Shown piece by piece: positions 51,085-61,485 of a stretch of 64,000 nucleotides of DNA. Location: the NCBI RefSeq assembly GCF_932526225.1, contig NC_064048.1, positions 2,993,597 through 3,057,596 on the forward strand, in the 5' to 3' direction. This stretch comes from Nematostella vectensis. Its lineage: Eukaryota > Cnidaria > Anthozoa > Actiniaria > Edwardsiidae. Position numbers and translations under genes: made by a program. The notes beneath the pieces were generated by a model. That model ran no database searches and was not told the DNA's origin. It saw only the letters and a list, made by a program, of their open reading frames with translations. The number at the start of each line of letters is the position of its first letter. The stretch's first letter is position 1.

Positions 51085-52791
51085 GTGTTTGACTGGCTGC
51101 CACAGCACCAGGAAGCCTTTGAGAAGATCAAGAGGATGATCACCAAAGCACCGGTATTACACTATTATGATGTCAACAAAGGGGTAACCATTGTAAGTGA
51201 CAGCTCCAACCTTGGCTTGGGGGCAGTCATTACACAAGAGGGACACCCCATTGCCTATGCCTCTAGAGCTCTCATTCAGACTGAGCGCAACTATTCTCAA
51301 ATAGAGAAAGAGTGCTTAGCAATCATGTATGCAACTGAACGTTTTGGACACTACGTTCTAGGCAAAGAGAATATCAGAGTCCTTACAGATCACAAGCCCC
51401 TCGTCACGATCTTCAAGAAGCCGATCCTTACATGCCCCAAGCGTCTGCAGCGAATGCGACCGCGTCTACAGAAATTCTCGCTTGCTGTAGAGTACAAGCC
51501 TGGGCCCACGAGGTATCTCAGTGATACCCTATCCCGCGCATCACTACCACTCGACCATGCACGTCCAGACACACCAGCCTATCAGATATTCCAGATAAGT
51601 GAAGAAGAGAAGATACGAGAAGAAATAGAAGATATCGACATGCAGGAGTCCCTGTTTGTGACTGACGAACGACTTGACAACATCAGACGAGAGACAGCCA
51701 AAGACCCCTCACTCCAAATCTTTATGACAGTCACCAAGCAAGGTTGTCCAGACCACAAAGCTGAAGTGCCCACTTGTATTCGTGAATACTGGCCATACAG
51801 AGATGAACTATCAACTCAGAACGGACTTGCCTTCAGGGGAACCAGGATCGTCATTCCTACAACAATAAGAACCAACATGACAACACGAGCGTCACACCTA
51901 GGTATCCAGTACACTACAAATACAGCTAGAGACATCATGTATTGGCCAGACATGTCAGCTGACCTTACAGAAGCTGTACAGCGATGCTCCACCTGTCAAG
52001 AAATGCAAGCAGCACCGCAGAAAGAGCCAATGATGACACATTCCATACCTCAGGTACCATGGCAAGTAGCTGCCAGTGATTGCCTGGAAATGCAAGGCGA
52101 ACACTACTTGGTCCTAGAAGATCTGTACTCTGACTATATAGAACTAGTTCAGCTCCAAGACATGTCATCTAAAACTCTCATCAAGCAGATGAAACCAATA
52201 TTTGCAACCCACGGGACACCAGCAGTTCTTATATCAGACAATGGAACCAGCTACAGTTCACAGGAATTCCGAGAGTTCACCAAGGCATGGGAAATATATC
52301 ACGTAACTGTAAGTCCTCATCACCACAGGTCGAACGGGAAAGTGGAGTCGGCAGTGAAGATTATGAAGAGAATCATCATCAAGGCCAAGAAAGACGGCTC
52401 AGACCTGTGGAAGTCACTATTGGAATGGAGAAATTCACCAACCCCAGGAACATCCAGCTCACCAGCACAACGACTTATGTCCCGCCGAACCAGGTCTATG
52501 TTGCCTTGCAGCCAGGCCCTGTACAAGCCCGAAGTACAAGCAGCGGTGACAGAACAGATCATCCAAAAGCGCAAGCAGGCCAAACACTATCATGATCGCA
52601 CAGCGAAGTCACTGCCTAGTCTTGTTGTTGGTCAACCAATAAGGGTGAAGGTACATCCACAACAGGCTAATAGCAATTGGAAGGCAGAGACAGTGGTTTC
52701 CATGGCAACAACGCCACGCAGTTACTTTGTACAAGTCAATGGCAGGACGTATCCCAGAAATCGGGTGGACCAAGTGGTCCAGGTCCATTAG
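51085..52791 (+). CDS. gypsy RNase H and integrase, 568 aa open
   Basis: RNase H-like domain with IVSDSSNLGLGAVITQ (Asp), RNYSQIEKECLAIMYATERF (Glu) and LTDHKPLVTIF (Asp). The integrase follows: zinc-binding remnant ending CSTC (one expected His is not evident), catalytic Asp in ASDCLEMQGEHYL, Asp in LISDNGTSYSS and Glu in NGKVESAVK, then a GPY/F-like C-terminus to TAG at 52789-52791. Continuous without stops. It inserts cDNA into host DNA. The frame differs from RT upstream, so it is not translatable as a single polyprotein here. Confidence 0.9.
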   Translation: MFDWLPQHQEAFEKIKRMITKAPVLHYYDVNKGVTIVSDSSNLGLGAVITQEGHPIAYASRALIQTERNYSQIEKECLAIMYATERFGHYVLGKENIRVLTDHKPLVTIFKKPILTCPKRLQRMRPRLQKFSLAVEYKPGPTRYLSDTLSRASLPLDHARPDTPAYQIFQISEEEKIREEIEDIDMQESLFVTDERLDNIRRETAKDPSLQIFMTVTKQGCPDHKAEVPTCIREYWPYRDELSTQNGLAFRGTRIVIPTTIRTNMTTRASHLGIQYTTNTARDIMYWPDMSADLTEAVQRCSTCQEMQAAPQKEPMMTHSIPQVPWQVAASDCLEMQGEHYLVLEDLYSDYIELVQLQDMSSKTLIKQMKPIFATHGTPAVLISDNGTSYSSQEFREFTKAWEIYHVTVSPHHHRSNGKVESAVKIMKRIIIKAKKDGSDLWKSLLEWRNSPTPGTSSSPAQRLMSRRTRSMLPCSQALYKPEVQAAVTEQIIQKRKQAKHYHDRTAKSLPSLVVGQPIRVKVHPQQANSNWKAETVVSMATTPRSYFVQVNGRTYPRNRVDQVVQVH

Positions 52792-52971
52792 ACGCCACGA
52801 CACTTGTACTACAGAACCAGTAGTCCACAAAGGCTGATCAATGCTCAGTCATAGTTTACTACGTAGTGACTTTTAAATGCCAGTCATAAACTTTGTTATT
52901 CGAAACTGACTTATAGTTATAGTTGCTGTTTAGTCTACAATTGTGTTTAATGTTTGTTGTCCCTAGGGAGA

Positions 52972-53057
52972 TGTATTGGTATACCTGTTGAATTTGCTTG
53001 TTACCAGGCCATGCGCAGCAGGGCTTAGCTTGTAGTCAACAGAACACGAATAAAACA
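52972..53057 (+). repeat. 3' LTR (86 bp)
   Basis: Matches 48718-48803 except T for A near position 28 and A for T near position 70. Preceded by CCCTAGGGAGA (PPT). Confidence 0.9.
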
Positions 53058-55894
53058 CTTTTGCTCTCTTGGCTCAATCAGCCTATTTCCTGGCGATACC
53101 GTTTTGGATTCCTGTGGTGATCGGAAAGGCTGGGTGTCATTATATCACCAACCCAAGAAACCCAAAACACCACAGTGAGCCCGAGACGAACGAGAGTATC
53201 ATTATGAGATTGGCACTAAAAATGGGAAGATGTCTGCACAGAAGGCTACCATGCTGGAGCACCCAGCGCTTTATTTCCTCGGATGCGATAACCGGATATC
53301 AGGTGATTTACTTTTCAAATACTGGCATTGAAATAAAACTACTCTTCAAAGCATAGTCAATGGGAACGATACTCGGACCGCTGGGACTCGAAGGTCAACA
53401 TTATAAATCGCTGCAAACGCTTGTAACACCCGGGAGAACGAGAATGCGAACAAGGGGGTTAGTGGAGAGTTGAGAATTAAGAAATGCAAGGGTGCTAGGA
53501 ACAGTGTTTTTTAGGGTAAATTCTGATAATAAACCACACTCTAATTTGGCTGAAATTATTTTTCTGGGCACGTTTCGGCTAGCATACCTTGGTTCCAGAG
53601 TCTCCTTCCTGAAACTTGGAGCCTGTGGAACCAGGGTACGGCTAGCGCGTCGGGGACAGTTTGTGCGCCACGGGGTAGTAGCTCGAATTACGAAACGTAG
53701 CTTGACCGGGTTTTCTTATCAAACACGGAAAGTGCGTCGTAAACATGGCATATTTCAGCCAAATAAGAGGGAATTTCGTTGTTCTTAATCAGAATTTAGC
53801 CTCACAAACTCTGTTCCTACCGCCGTTGGGAATGCTACGTTCTAGTGGTTAGCAGGACTGGCGAGAGAAGATAATTAATAGTAACGGAAACGAAGTGCCT
53901 CCGTTATCGAGTGGCGTTCTTAACGCGCCCTGGAGGGGAACTGCTCCCTTGAGTGTTTGACCACACATTTTCCAAGCGCGGTGTAAAAAGTTTTTTTCTT
54001 CTGACTGTGAGAGGGTTCAATCCCTATTTGCCTAAAAGACTAAAATCACCGCCCTGATATAGGGCGAGGGCGAGAGATTACAATCATATTTATCTTATCG
54101 CCGGCTGCGTATTGATAAAAATTCCACAGAAATGTAACGGGCAAGAAGCACACATAGATCTGACGTAAGAGGAATGTCTAAACTTACTGACGATTCCCTC
54201 AGCCTGAAGCTTGAGATTTTCCGGGAATGGCTCAAAGGGTTGCGCGCGGTTATTTAGCAATTGGGAATTCTCCCCCTGTCATAATTAATGACCCACTCCA
54301 CGGGTCGCCATAGATCCACTTCCGGTCAAGCTCACTTATCAGAAAATATAGGCTTGACTGGTTTCTATTAGTGTCGCGTATCACAAGCCAGATAACAATC
54401 GGATGACTCACTGGCTCAAACAAAACACGTTTCATTAACATCAAGGAAATTTTCTATGTTTTTATCTGTGAAATAATTTGACTTGCCGGAGCATATGTTC
54501 TAACGCCTCATCCTACAAATCTGTAATTATTTTAAATGTGAGATCAGTTTATCGAATTAATCTAGGAATCATTCCAGGGCACTGTTTACTCATTCTCATT
54601 TTGGCAACGGAAGTAACATCGCTAAAACGCGAATAGGTATAAACTGCTGAAAACACAGGAACATTCCTCTTAGCATGGGCAGTAGGTCGTAACGGGATAG
54701 TACATCAACGGAAGTCCAAAACATTAGAAGCTGAGGAACTTTATAATTTGAAGCTCACACTTCATCTACATTTCCTACTACATACAGGATTCAAGTTTTT
54801 TTTTTGTTTAAGCAGAGTATTAGCGTGCGGGATGTGTAAAACATGTAGCTGACATTTCCGTACAAAGAACACATGCATGGCATCTTTATTCAAGTGGTTT
54901 CAGGGTAGTCCTAGCCGCTTTCAGCGTAGTTCCAGGTTGTTTTAGATGATTCCCGATTTTAGATCTTACTGGTAAGAGTTCAGCTTATAAGTACAAGTGA
55001 AGCTGAATGATGAACCCGTAAAGAAAGTGGTCCTTTTTAAGCATTATCATCCATCACACGAGAAGACCAAAACAACAAGATAGCAACACTAGCTTGTCTT
55101 ATGTATGCCGAGTACGCAGAATGCTTGATAGCTCAAGCAGGCAATTGAGTGCTTTGCCGCTTCAATTATTATATTGCCCCCAGGAAAATAGATTTAAAAT
55201 CATGTTGTTCGAAAACTATAGTTTTATATCTATCATATGCTTACTTTTCAATCTATCATATGCTTACTGCTCACTGAGAATGTAAGGCAGGCATGCCAAA
55301 ACGTGTTGTCTTAAAGGCCGCCAGTATGTTACATGAGATTTGGTTTAAATAGATTTATTAGACAACATAAAATGCCCAATGGGGTCATACGTAAACGGGC
55401 ACGAGGTCCATGCAGGACGGATCCCAAATAAACAAATTGGAAAAAAAATGAATATAAAAACTAATTGTGGTGGCAGCCGCAGTTCCGTGCGATGGACCAT
55501 GTACAGACAAGATTTTCAGGTGTATAGCAACATTCCGATTATTTTGGTTTCATGTTTCTTTTTAGATGATACGTAATAAAGACGGCTACACCTGTCCTTG
55601 CTGGAGGTAAGGACGAAAGTAAAGGCTTAATATCATTTGAAACTGTATTGTGTATTGTTGTTGACCTCGATAAATTCCTGCTTGTTAAAAAGAGTCAATG
55701 ACACAGTCGCTAGAACTTTCAAGTATCAATCAAAAGGATAAGAGAAAAAAGTCCGTTACTCAATTTAGGTTCCCTAAGGCATTTTGGTAAGGTAGGAAGT
55801 GAATTCTATTAATAGCCAAAGGTAATTCTATCATATCCAGTCATAAGTCTACCATATCAAACTGAGCGTTAGAATAGATACTCATTTCATAGAT
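53058..55894. other. Long non-coding stretch
   Basis: No supported gene. A short ATG reading at 53228-53301 (MSAQKATMLEHPALYFLGCD) ends at ATATCAG/GTGATT and could be a first exon, but nothing confirms it. A B-box-like GGGTTCAATCCC near 54012 has no clear A box. Confidence 0.4.
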
Positions 55895-56230
55895 ATGGAG
55901 CTGCCTTTTGAAGTTTTGGCAGATAATTACAAGCATCTAAGACAGTTTAAAATCGCAGGACGGAAAGTGGTCCCTTCAGAAGAATTCCCAGGGTTTTTCA
56001 CGCCAATCCTGGACTCGAATTGTAGGTTTGATCACCTGAAGAAAATAAAACTATCAGATAATGACGTCACTGAAGCTGGTTTTATGAGTTTATTTACCAA
56101 CTGTGTCCAGTTCGAGTCAGTTCAACTATCACACTGCCATTGATGATGCCAGCCTTGCCTTGAAACCTGTTAAAAAGTTGATTTTTGGAAATGTAACTCA
56201 AACACACCGGAGGGTCTATGCAACTTCTTC
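55895..56230 (+). pseudogene. Leucine-rich-repeat fragment, frameshifted
   Basis: ATG 55895 opens MELPFEVLADNYKHLRQFKI, then FDHLKKIKLSDNDVTEAGFM and FESVQLSHCH, an LRR pattern of the F-box/RNI type (LxxLxLxxxxxT, then LxxLxLSxC). The frame then closes while DDASLALKPVKKLIFGN continues in another. Only two to three repeats are present, with no splice sites recognised. It may be a fragment of an LRR or NLR-type gene. Confidence 0.35.
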
Positions 56231-56679
56231 AGTGATGGATGTATCTCCTGTTTGGCACAGTACTGCAATTTGTAAGAGAAGTTGTTGGGGGGGAGGGCAC
56301 GTGCCCCCAGTGCCCCACCCCCCTGCTAAATCCCTGACGTAAAAAAAAAGAGACAAGACCAATGACCATGGCATAACAATCGAAACAGGCTGCTCTACTA
56401 ATCCCGATGCACCAGGAGATTTGTTCAAAATCTAAACCCTTTAGATCTATTGATGGAATTTGAAAAAGTTATTCTTCTGATCAGGATAAAAACTGATCAG
56501 GATAATAAAAAAAAAACAAGTTAAATGTTCGATTTCCCGCTACTCCACCTACCATGGCTATCTACTTGCACTTTAATTACCTCTAGTGTCCATAGGTTAG
56601 TTGTACAAAATAAAAAAAAATACAGGCTTGTTACAAAACATCTCGTTTATTATTCATCGTTTTAAAACAAACTTGAGCT
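56231..56679. other. Non-coding stretch
   Basis: It contains a GGGGGGGAGGGCACGTGCCCCC hairpin-like GC block near 56288. It leads to the 3' end of the secreted-peptide gene. Confidence 0.5.
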
Positions 56680-57817
56680 TTATTCTTCAAAGTGCTGGCC
56701 GACTTCACCTGTGGGAAATAAACAGTCCAATTTCAGTAAAATAATTACGTAAATTAGAGTGATTGATATCTAAAAATGGTTATATTTTCCTTTGTTTGTT
56801 GACAGTTCTTACTTTTTTGACAGTTCTTACTTTTGCGCTGTCTTGAAATTACAAGCGAAAGTACCCTATAAAATCCAAGTTTACATGAGAGTCAAAACTA
56901 AGCCTTGGAAGGGACATTTGCCTCAGGACTTGAGAAAACATGTCATTGACTAATAACTATCCCGTGATGTATTATAACTCCCTTTTTCAGCAATTGACAT
57001 TGACAAGCCCATGCTGCTAATGTCGGCTTTTGATTCAATAAACATTTAAACTTCTTTAGCCAATACACCCTTTATAACAAATTCTTGCTGAAGCCTTATT
57101 CTAGCTAGTCTCCATTACAGCCGTCCAGTTTGAGCGCTTTCGCGACTGACAAACGCGGCAACGGCTGCAAAGGAGACTGAATTCCACGTTGGAATTTGGA
57201 AAAGTCTTTTGTCTTACACGAATTAAAGTGTTGAACCCGATAATGCCGCCAAAGTATTAATCCCAAAACATTACAGACGACAAAAAATCGAACACTAAAA
57301 TATTATCCCCTTTGCCCTCCCCATTTCTGCCATGTTTATAGCTGAGTGCCACCCCCCCTCCCCCCCGAGAAGGTATAAGAAGAGGGATTGGGTCACGCAG
57401 TACTTACTACAACAGACATCCCCAAAGGTATCACAATAAGCATCCACGGTATGAAAACCCTTTCGCGAATCGCAGTTGAGAGGGGACTTGCACTCTCCTA
57501 CTACATCACGACTGCATTTTGTAAACCTTTTGGGACGGACTAGAAATAAAAAAGTATCAAACAAAACAATACCAACTGCTACCCTCAATGCCATATCGTC
57601 GTCGTGGTCGTCGCCGTCGTCGAAATCATCATCATCACCATCAGCATTATCATCATTATAATCTTTACCATTATCATTATACTTGATAGTGACGTGCAAA
57701 ATATTTATTACCTGCCTCTTCCAAGGCCTCCACGCGACGCCTCATTTCCAAATAGCTTGGCTTGGCTTGCACCATGCAGACCACCAGGGCCAAAACAACC
57801 ATAGCTTTCACGAACAT
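56680..57817 (-). CDS. Small secreted six-cysteine peptide precursor, three exons
   Basis: Exon 1 57817-57712 (donor GCAG/GTAATA), exon 2 57539-57408 (acceptor TTTCTAG, donor GTAAGT), exon 3 56708-56680 (acceptor TTTCCCACAG; stop TAA inside an AATAAA signal). Total 267 bases, 88 aa, phases 1 and 1 consistent. Exon 1 encodes a classic signal peptide (hydrophobic core VVLALVVC, likely cut after VQA) and a short charged propeptide. Exon 2 begins with a furin-type RPKR site, then six cysteines spaced C-x7-C-x5-C-x12-C-x6-CC. The product is probably a mature peptide of about 48 aa, secreted or stored. The pattern resembles CLIP-type knots; cnidarian defence or venom peptides share the precursor plan. 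Function not assigned. Intron 1 has an ATC/TCA-rich microsatellite. Confidence 0.75.
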
Positions 57818-58230
57818 CTTTGCCACTGAAGAGACAACCATTTATGAAAATTCAATTACATGGGTATTTGTCCGTAAGAAATCGATTGGTGGAAAAAATG
57901 TGATGTTTTAATGGAGAAAATGTTTATGATACAAGAGCAATAGTTTTTACTTGTAATGTAACGTAATGTTATGTTTGGCATTTGTATAGTGCACTTAAAG
58001 GGCCTATGGTACTATCTCGTTGCTACGAAACTCTGTTGCTACGAAAGGGAAAAGCGCTACATTCGGTTAAATAGACTAAAATTGCCGCGCGTCTTCCAAC
58101 TTGGTTCCGTGGCCCAGTGTTTAGCACATTTGACTCGTAATGTGAATGTATTAGCGCCGGACATGGCAGCCAATTTGAAACTCGCAATGTTTTTCATCGC
58201 TTTTATCGCTGGGTCTTGGATGGGAAACCT
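57818..58230. other. Upstream region of the secreted-peptide gene
   Basis: Probable promoter side of the minus gene. A tRNA-like A box (TGGCCCAGTGTTTAGC, about 58111) without a good B box. Similarity to the YqaJ element begins abruptly at about 58231. Confidence 0.4.
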
Positions 58231-58241
58231 CAAAGGCTGAC

Positions 58242-59513
58242 TTGCCTTTGAAAACATCTGTATCAGTAAGCAAACTCAGTGGTTTTGTGAAGTATTGTTC
58301 TTGCAGTTGTAAAGCAAATGAACTTGGTAGATGTTGCCATGTGTCTGCCCTATTGCTGTTTATCAGCGATTATCTGGGAAAGCATGGATATGATGCAGTT
58401 GCACCATCCACTTCAAAAGATTGCCAGTGGAACAAAGGTAAAAAGAGGGCACGGAATCCAAAGCCTTTACCACAGACAAAGTATACATCAACATCCACAA
58501 AGAGAAGTAAGACTCAAGAAATGTATCAATTCGACCCACGGCCTGCAAAATACCATCAGCGTGTTAATTTTGATGGTGTAAATAATTTTGTTTCAGATCT
58601 ATCCTCTTATAACCATTCAAAGGGTCAAACGTCCATGTGGGAAACTGTCTTCCACTATTTGTATTCAGATTTTATGTTAGAGAAAGACGACATTGCAGTG
58701 TATACTACATTAATTGATCAATTCGAAAATAATATCAGTTCTGCATTAAAAGATCTGCTAATCAGTGTGCCAGATCCTAAATGCTGTCAAGTACCCGGGA
58801 CTGAAAAGCAAAGACATTCGTCAGTATGGTTCCAGGAAAGGTGGTTTCGAATTACAGCTTCAACTTGCAAAGAAATTGTTAATTTGTCTTTGTTTGAAAA
58901 CGAGGATGGCTATAAACAAAGATTATTCAACTGGCTAGAAAATAAATTTTGGTTCAAGAAGAGTTTAACGACCCCGGACATGCTATATGGCATCGAAGAA
59001 GAACCAAAAGCAATTGCCTTATACGAGAAATGTCGAAATGCTACTGTTAACGAAAGTGGCTTGTGGGTTCATGCAGATTTTCCATACTTGGGAGCTTCAC
59101 CCGATGGATTGATCTTTGTCGATGGTAAACTCGATGGGATAGTTGAAGTGAAGTGCTTGAAAATATTAAAGACCAGGACAGTAAAACAATTACTCGATGC
59201 AGCTTCAACTGAGCTAAAGGCAACAATAAACCAGCAGTGTTTCAAAATAAGTGACGAAAAGCTAGTTTTGCGCCCAACACATGCACATTATTATCAAGTC
59301 CAGTTGCAGCTTCTAATCACAAATGCTAATTATTGTGATTTTGTCCTACATTCTGGAGTTGGCGATCCCCACATAGAAAGAATAAGGAAGGATGAAAGAG
59401 TTCAGGGTGAAATAATCCATCATTGCTACAAAATTTGGAAAACTGTGTTGGTACCAGAATACTTTTTAATGAAGGTTCCCAGAAATTTATGCCCAGTCAT
59501 TTTCAACTTTTAG
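58242..59513 (+). CDS. SWIM-YqaJ exonuclease protein, 5'-truncated, otherwise open
   Basis: 423 codons from the first in-frame ATG; the true N-terminus (SAP region) lies beyond the truncation. SWIM finger Cys21-x-Cys23...Cys31-x-His33 binds DNA. The YqaJ/lambda-exonuclease fold starts about residue 195 (VWFQERWFRITASTCKEIVN), with catalytic Asp288 in GASPDGLIF and Glu302-x-Lys304 in GIVEVKCLK. The active site is complete. In phages and viruses this fold resects dsDNA 5' ends for recombination; in the transposon it may process ends or help target joining, which is inference. The convergent transposase gene starts 320 bases on. Confidence 0.88.
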   Translation: MPLKTSVSVSKLSGFVKYCSCSCKANELGRCCHVSALLLFISDYLGKHGYDAVAPSTSKDCQWNKGKKRARNPKPLPQTKYTSTSTKRSKTQEMYQFDPRPAKYHQRVNFDGVNNFVSDLSSYNHSKGQTSMWETVFHYLYSDFMLEKDDIAVYTTLIDQFENNISSALKDLLISVPDPKCCQVPGTEKQRHSSVWFQERWFRITASTCKEIVNLSLFENEDGYKQRLFNWLENKFWFKKSLTTPDMLYGIEEEPKAIALYEKCRNATVNESGLWVHADFPYLGASPDGLIFVDGKLDGIVEVKCLKILKTRTVKQLLDAASTELKATINQQCFKISDEKLVLRPTHAHYYQVQLQLLITNANYCDFVLHSGVGDPHIERIRKDERVQGEIIHHCYKIWKTVLVPEYFLMKVPRNLCPVIFNF

Positions 59514-59835
59514 CGTACAATACTGACAATCTTTGTATACCATTTAGCATACACGTTTTTTTTATAAGAAACTACACTCATTTTTTTCTATAAGAAACCC
59601 TGTTATAAGAAACCGTAGCTTATCCGCAGCTTATCCTCACTCCTGCGCAGTTCCAAAAAACCCTGTGAACCCGAATCGAAATAGTCTTGGGCAAGACTCC
59701 TTAAAACCTGACTACTTATATATGGGACTCTACTGTATCGAAGTAGGGGGTACAAAGTTATTGTGACCCCTTCTTGTTAATTTAAGTCTTCCATTAATAC
59801 CAAATATTTATTTTTAAATTATAAAACATAAATTA
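59514..59835. other. Spacer between convergent YqaJ and transposase genes
   Basis: AT-rich, with a near repeat of CTATAAGAAACCNTNTTATAAGAAACC around 59560-59610. Probably contains both 3' ends. Confidence 0.5.
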
Positions 59836-61448
59836 TCACTTGCATAGTAGATCTTGAAAATTTAACAGGCAACAGGACACAAAAATCAATTGGGATGCAA
59901 TTGGCGCTAATACTAAAGGAATAGTACGATCAAGCAGTCTGAACTTTTTCAATCTCTCATTAAATCGTTCCACATGAATACGAGCTTTTGCAATGCGCTT
60001 TGTTAGAACAATGTCCTCTTTAGTGAATGATTCTCGTTTACCAAGAAATGGAGGAATAAATATTTTTGCTTGCAATGGCAATAACAGGTCTTGTACTGTA
60101 AATCCACACGCAAAATTCCACAGGTCTGAAAAACTTTAACATCATCTGCACTGCCTTCAAACAGATCTGATACAAACACTGCAGCTCCATTTGGATTTAC
60201 AGCGATAAGGCATTTCATAGTTGTATGGTGCTTATATGCTGAATACATGTTACCTTGTTTTCCATAATCACGTGGAACCTCACATTTGAACTCTGTGCAG
60301 TCTATAGATGCTCTGATGTTTTTGAATTTCCTGAAAATTGCAGGTTTAGTTCTGTGAAATGCATGTCTCTCAGGAAACATCAAGTCCTCGTGGTCTTTAA
60401 AATGATGGAACAGAAACATAATCCATGTGATAAAAATATTACTTAAGTAAGTTGCACTCACTCCATAAAAATGAGACATTGTAACATAATTGAAACCTCT
60501 ACGTAGTCTTAGGAGTGTTATAAAGAGTTGATACCTTATACTCAAACACTTTGGTTCTTTCTGTTCTTGCACATCTACTTTTTTGACACTGTTGCGATGT
60601 TTCCAGTATGCTAATTCAAATTTTGCCGGGCCAAGAAATTCATATAAAATGTCAAACTCTCTTGGAAATAAGCCAATAAAATATTTACTTTTGCTTTCAT
60701 CTGCAAGTATAACATCAGCTGACATGAGATTTTCAACACTTTTAACAGTTTTAGCGTCTTCAATCAACATTACCTTGTTCCTAAGCATCATTGTTTCCAC
60801 CTTTGCCCCTAGGATATGCCTATCATACACAGTTTGTGTTTCCTGATGTTTTTGAAATGGCTCCAGATTTTGATCATCAATTTCTAACTGTGTGTCATCG
60901 CGGGAACACGATTCATCTTCATCTTGACTCTCGAAGTTGTTATCATATAGGCCCGTGTCGTCTCCTAGCTTTCGTTTTCGAGTTGATGATGGGTGGCCTA
61001 GTAATAAAGTTCGTTCTTTCGGTGCCTTCCTTGTCTTATTAACCTTTGAAGTTGTTTCTTTTGAGGATGTAGCGATGATAGGATCTGGATTTATAACTGT
61101 TGGTCCATTTCCTCCAACAAAATGCAAGGAACAGATGTATGTGTTCTTCTTGATATGCGACAATGTAAATGATTTGCGACCGCAAGCGTGAATCCACCGC
61201 TTAAACTTCTCAGTTTTCTGCGTTTCTTGTTGCTTCTGCCAGTCAGTCATGCCATCTTTAAATGCTCCTGGCTTTGGAAAACGAATGAAATAAACATTTT
61301 CTGGCAGCCGTTCAGAATACCTTGAGTCAGAGTTGCATTTTCCCAAACAACAATGCTTTGTTGCTCCTTTTTTGGCAGCCATGACATGATGAAGAATGTT
61401 GGATGTTGTGTTTGTCCGCACTTCGATCCCAAACTGCTTTGCGCGCAT
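59836..61448 (-). pseudogene. THAP-DDE_4 transposase with loss of the second catalytic Asp
   Basis: The likely start is the Met at 61382 (MAAKKGATKHCC). The THAP domain follows: Cys33/34, Cys38, Trp85, Cys106-x2-His109 and the Pro at 121 (numbered from 61448). Then a variable acidic linker, a helix-turn-helix-like region (FNYVTMSHFYGVSATYLSNI) and the DDE_4 domain: D1 at 383 (SIDCTEF) and DLFEGSADDVKVFQTCGIL. There the frame changes (about 60120) and resumes at GFTVQDLLLPLQAKIFIPPF, then RIHVERFNERLKKF with the catalytic Glu, to 59836. The segment between CGIL and GFTVQ, which in relatives holds the ADxGF Asp, is missing. Inactive as it stands. Confidence 0.85.
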
Positions 61449-61485
61449 GACGTAATATTTATTTTTAACTCTTGGCTAACGCGCT

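Larger units (their letters stand above)
48718..53057 (+). mobile_element. Ty3/gypsy element with 86-bp LTRs
   Basis: Two LTRs of exactly 86 bases (48718-48803 and 52972-53057; TGTATTGG start, AATAAAACA end) differ at two sites. PBS TGGTGTAAGAAGCGGGA follows the 5' LTR at once, and PPT AGGGAGA precedes the 3' LTR. Gag, protease, RT, RNase H and integrase are in order. LTRs this short are unusual for an otherwise full-length gypsy element. No 5-bp target duplication is visible (GGAGA left, CTTTT right), probably because of the extra LTR piece. Confidence 0.9.
58231..61485. mobile_element. ISL2EU-like element, copy 2 (right part)
   Basis: It starts abruptly inside the SWIM region of the YqaJ gene (plus) and runs through a convergent THAP-DDE transposase gene (minus) to the right terminus GGCTAACGCGCT (61474-61485), followed by AT and four 144-bp satellite units. 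A YqaJ-type nuclease encoded beside a Harbinger-related THAP transposase is the layout I recall for ISL2EU/IS4EU elements. The left end is missing. Confidence 0.7.

Noticed and set aside
53228-53301. Possible first exon with donor ATATCAG/GTGATT
   Set aside because: Only 24 codons and no downstream exon recognised; noted in the non-coding entry only.
57604-57804. Ile-rich plus-strand reading
   Set aside because: Antisense of the ATC/TCA microsatellite in intron 1 of the secreted-peptide gene.
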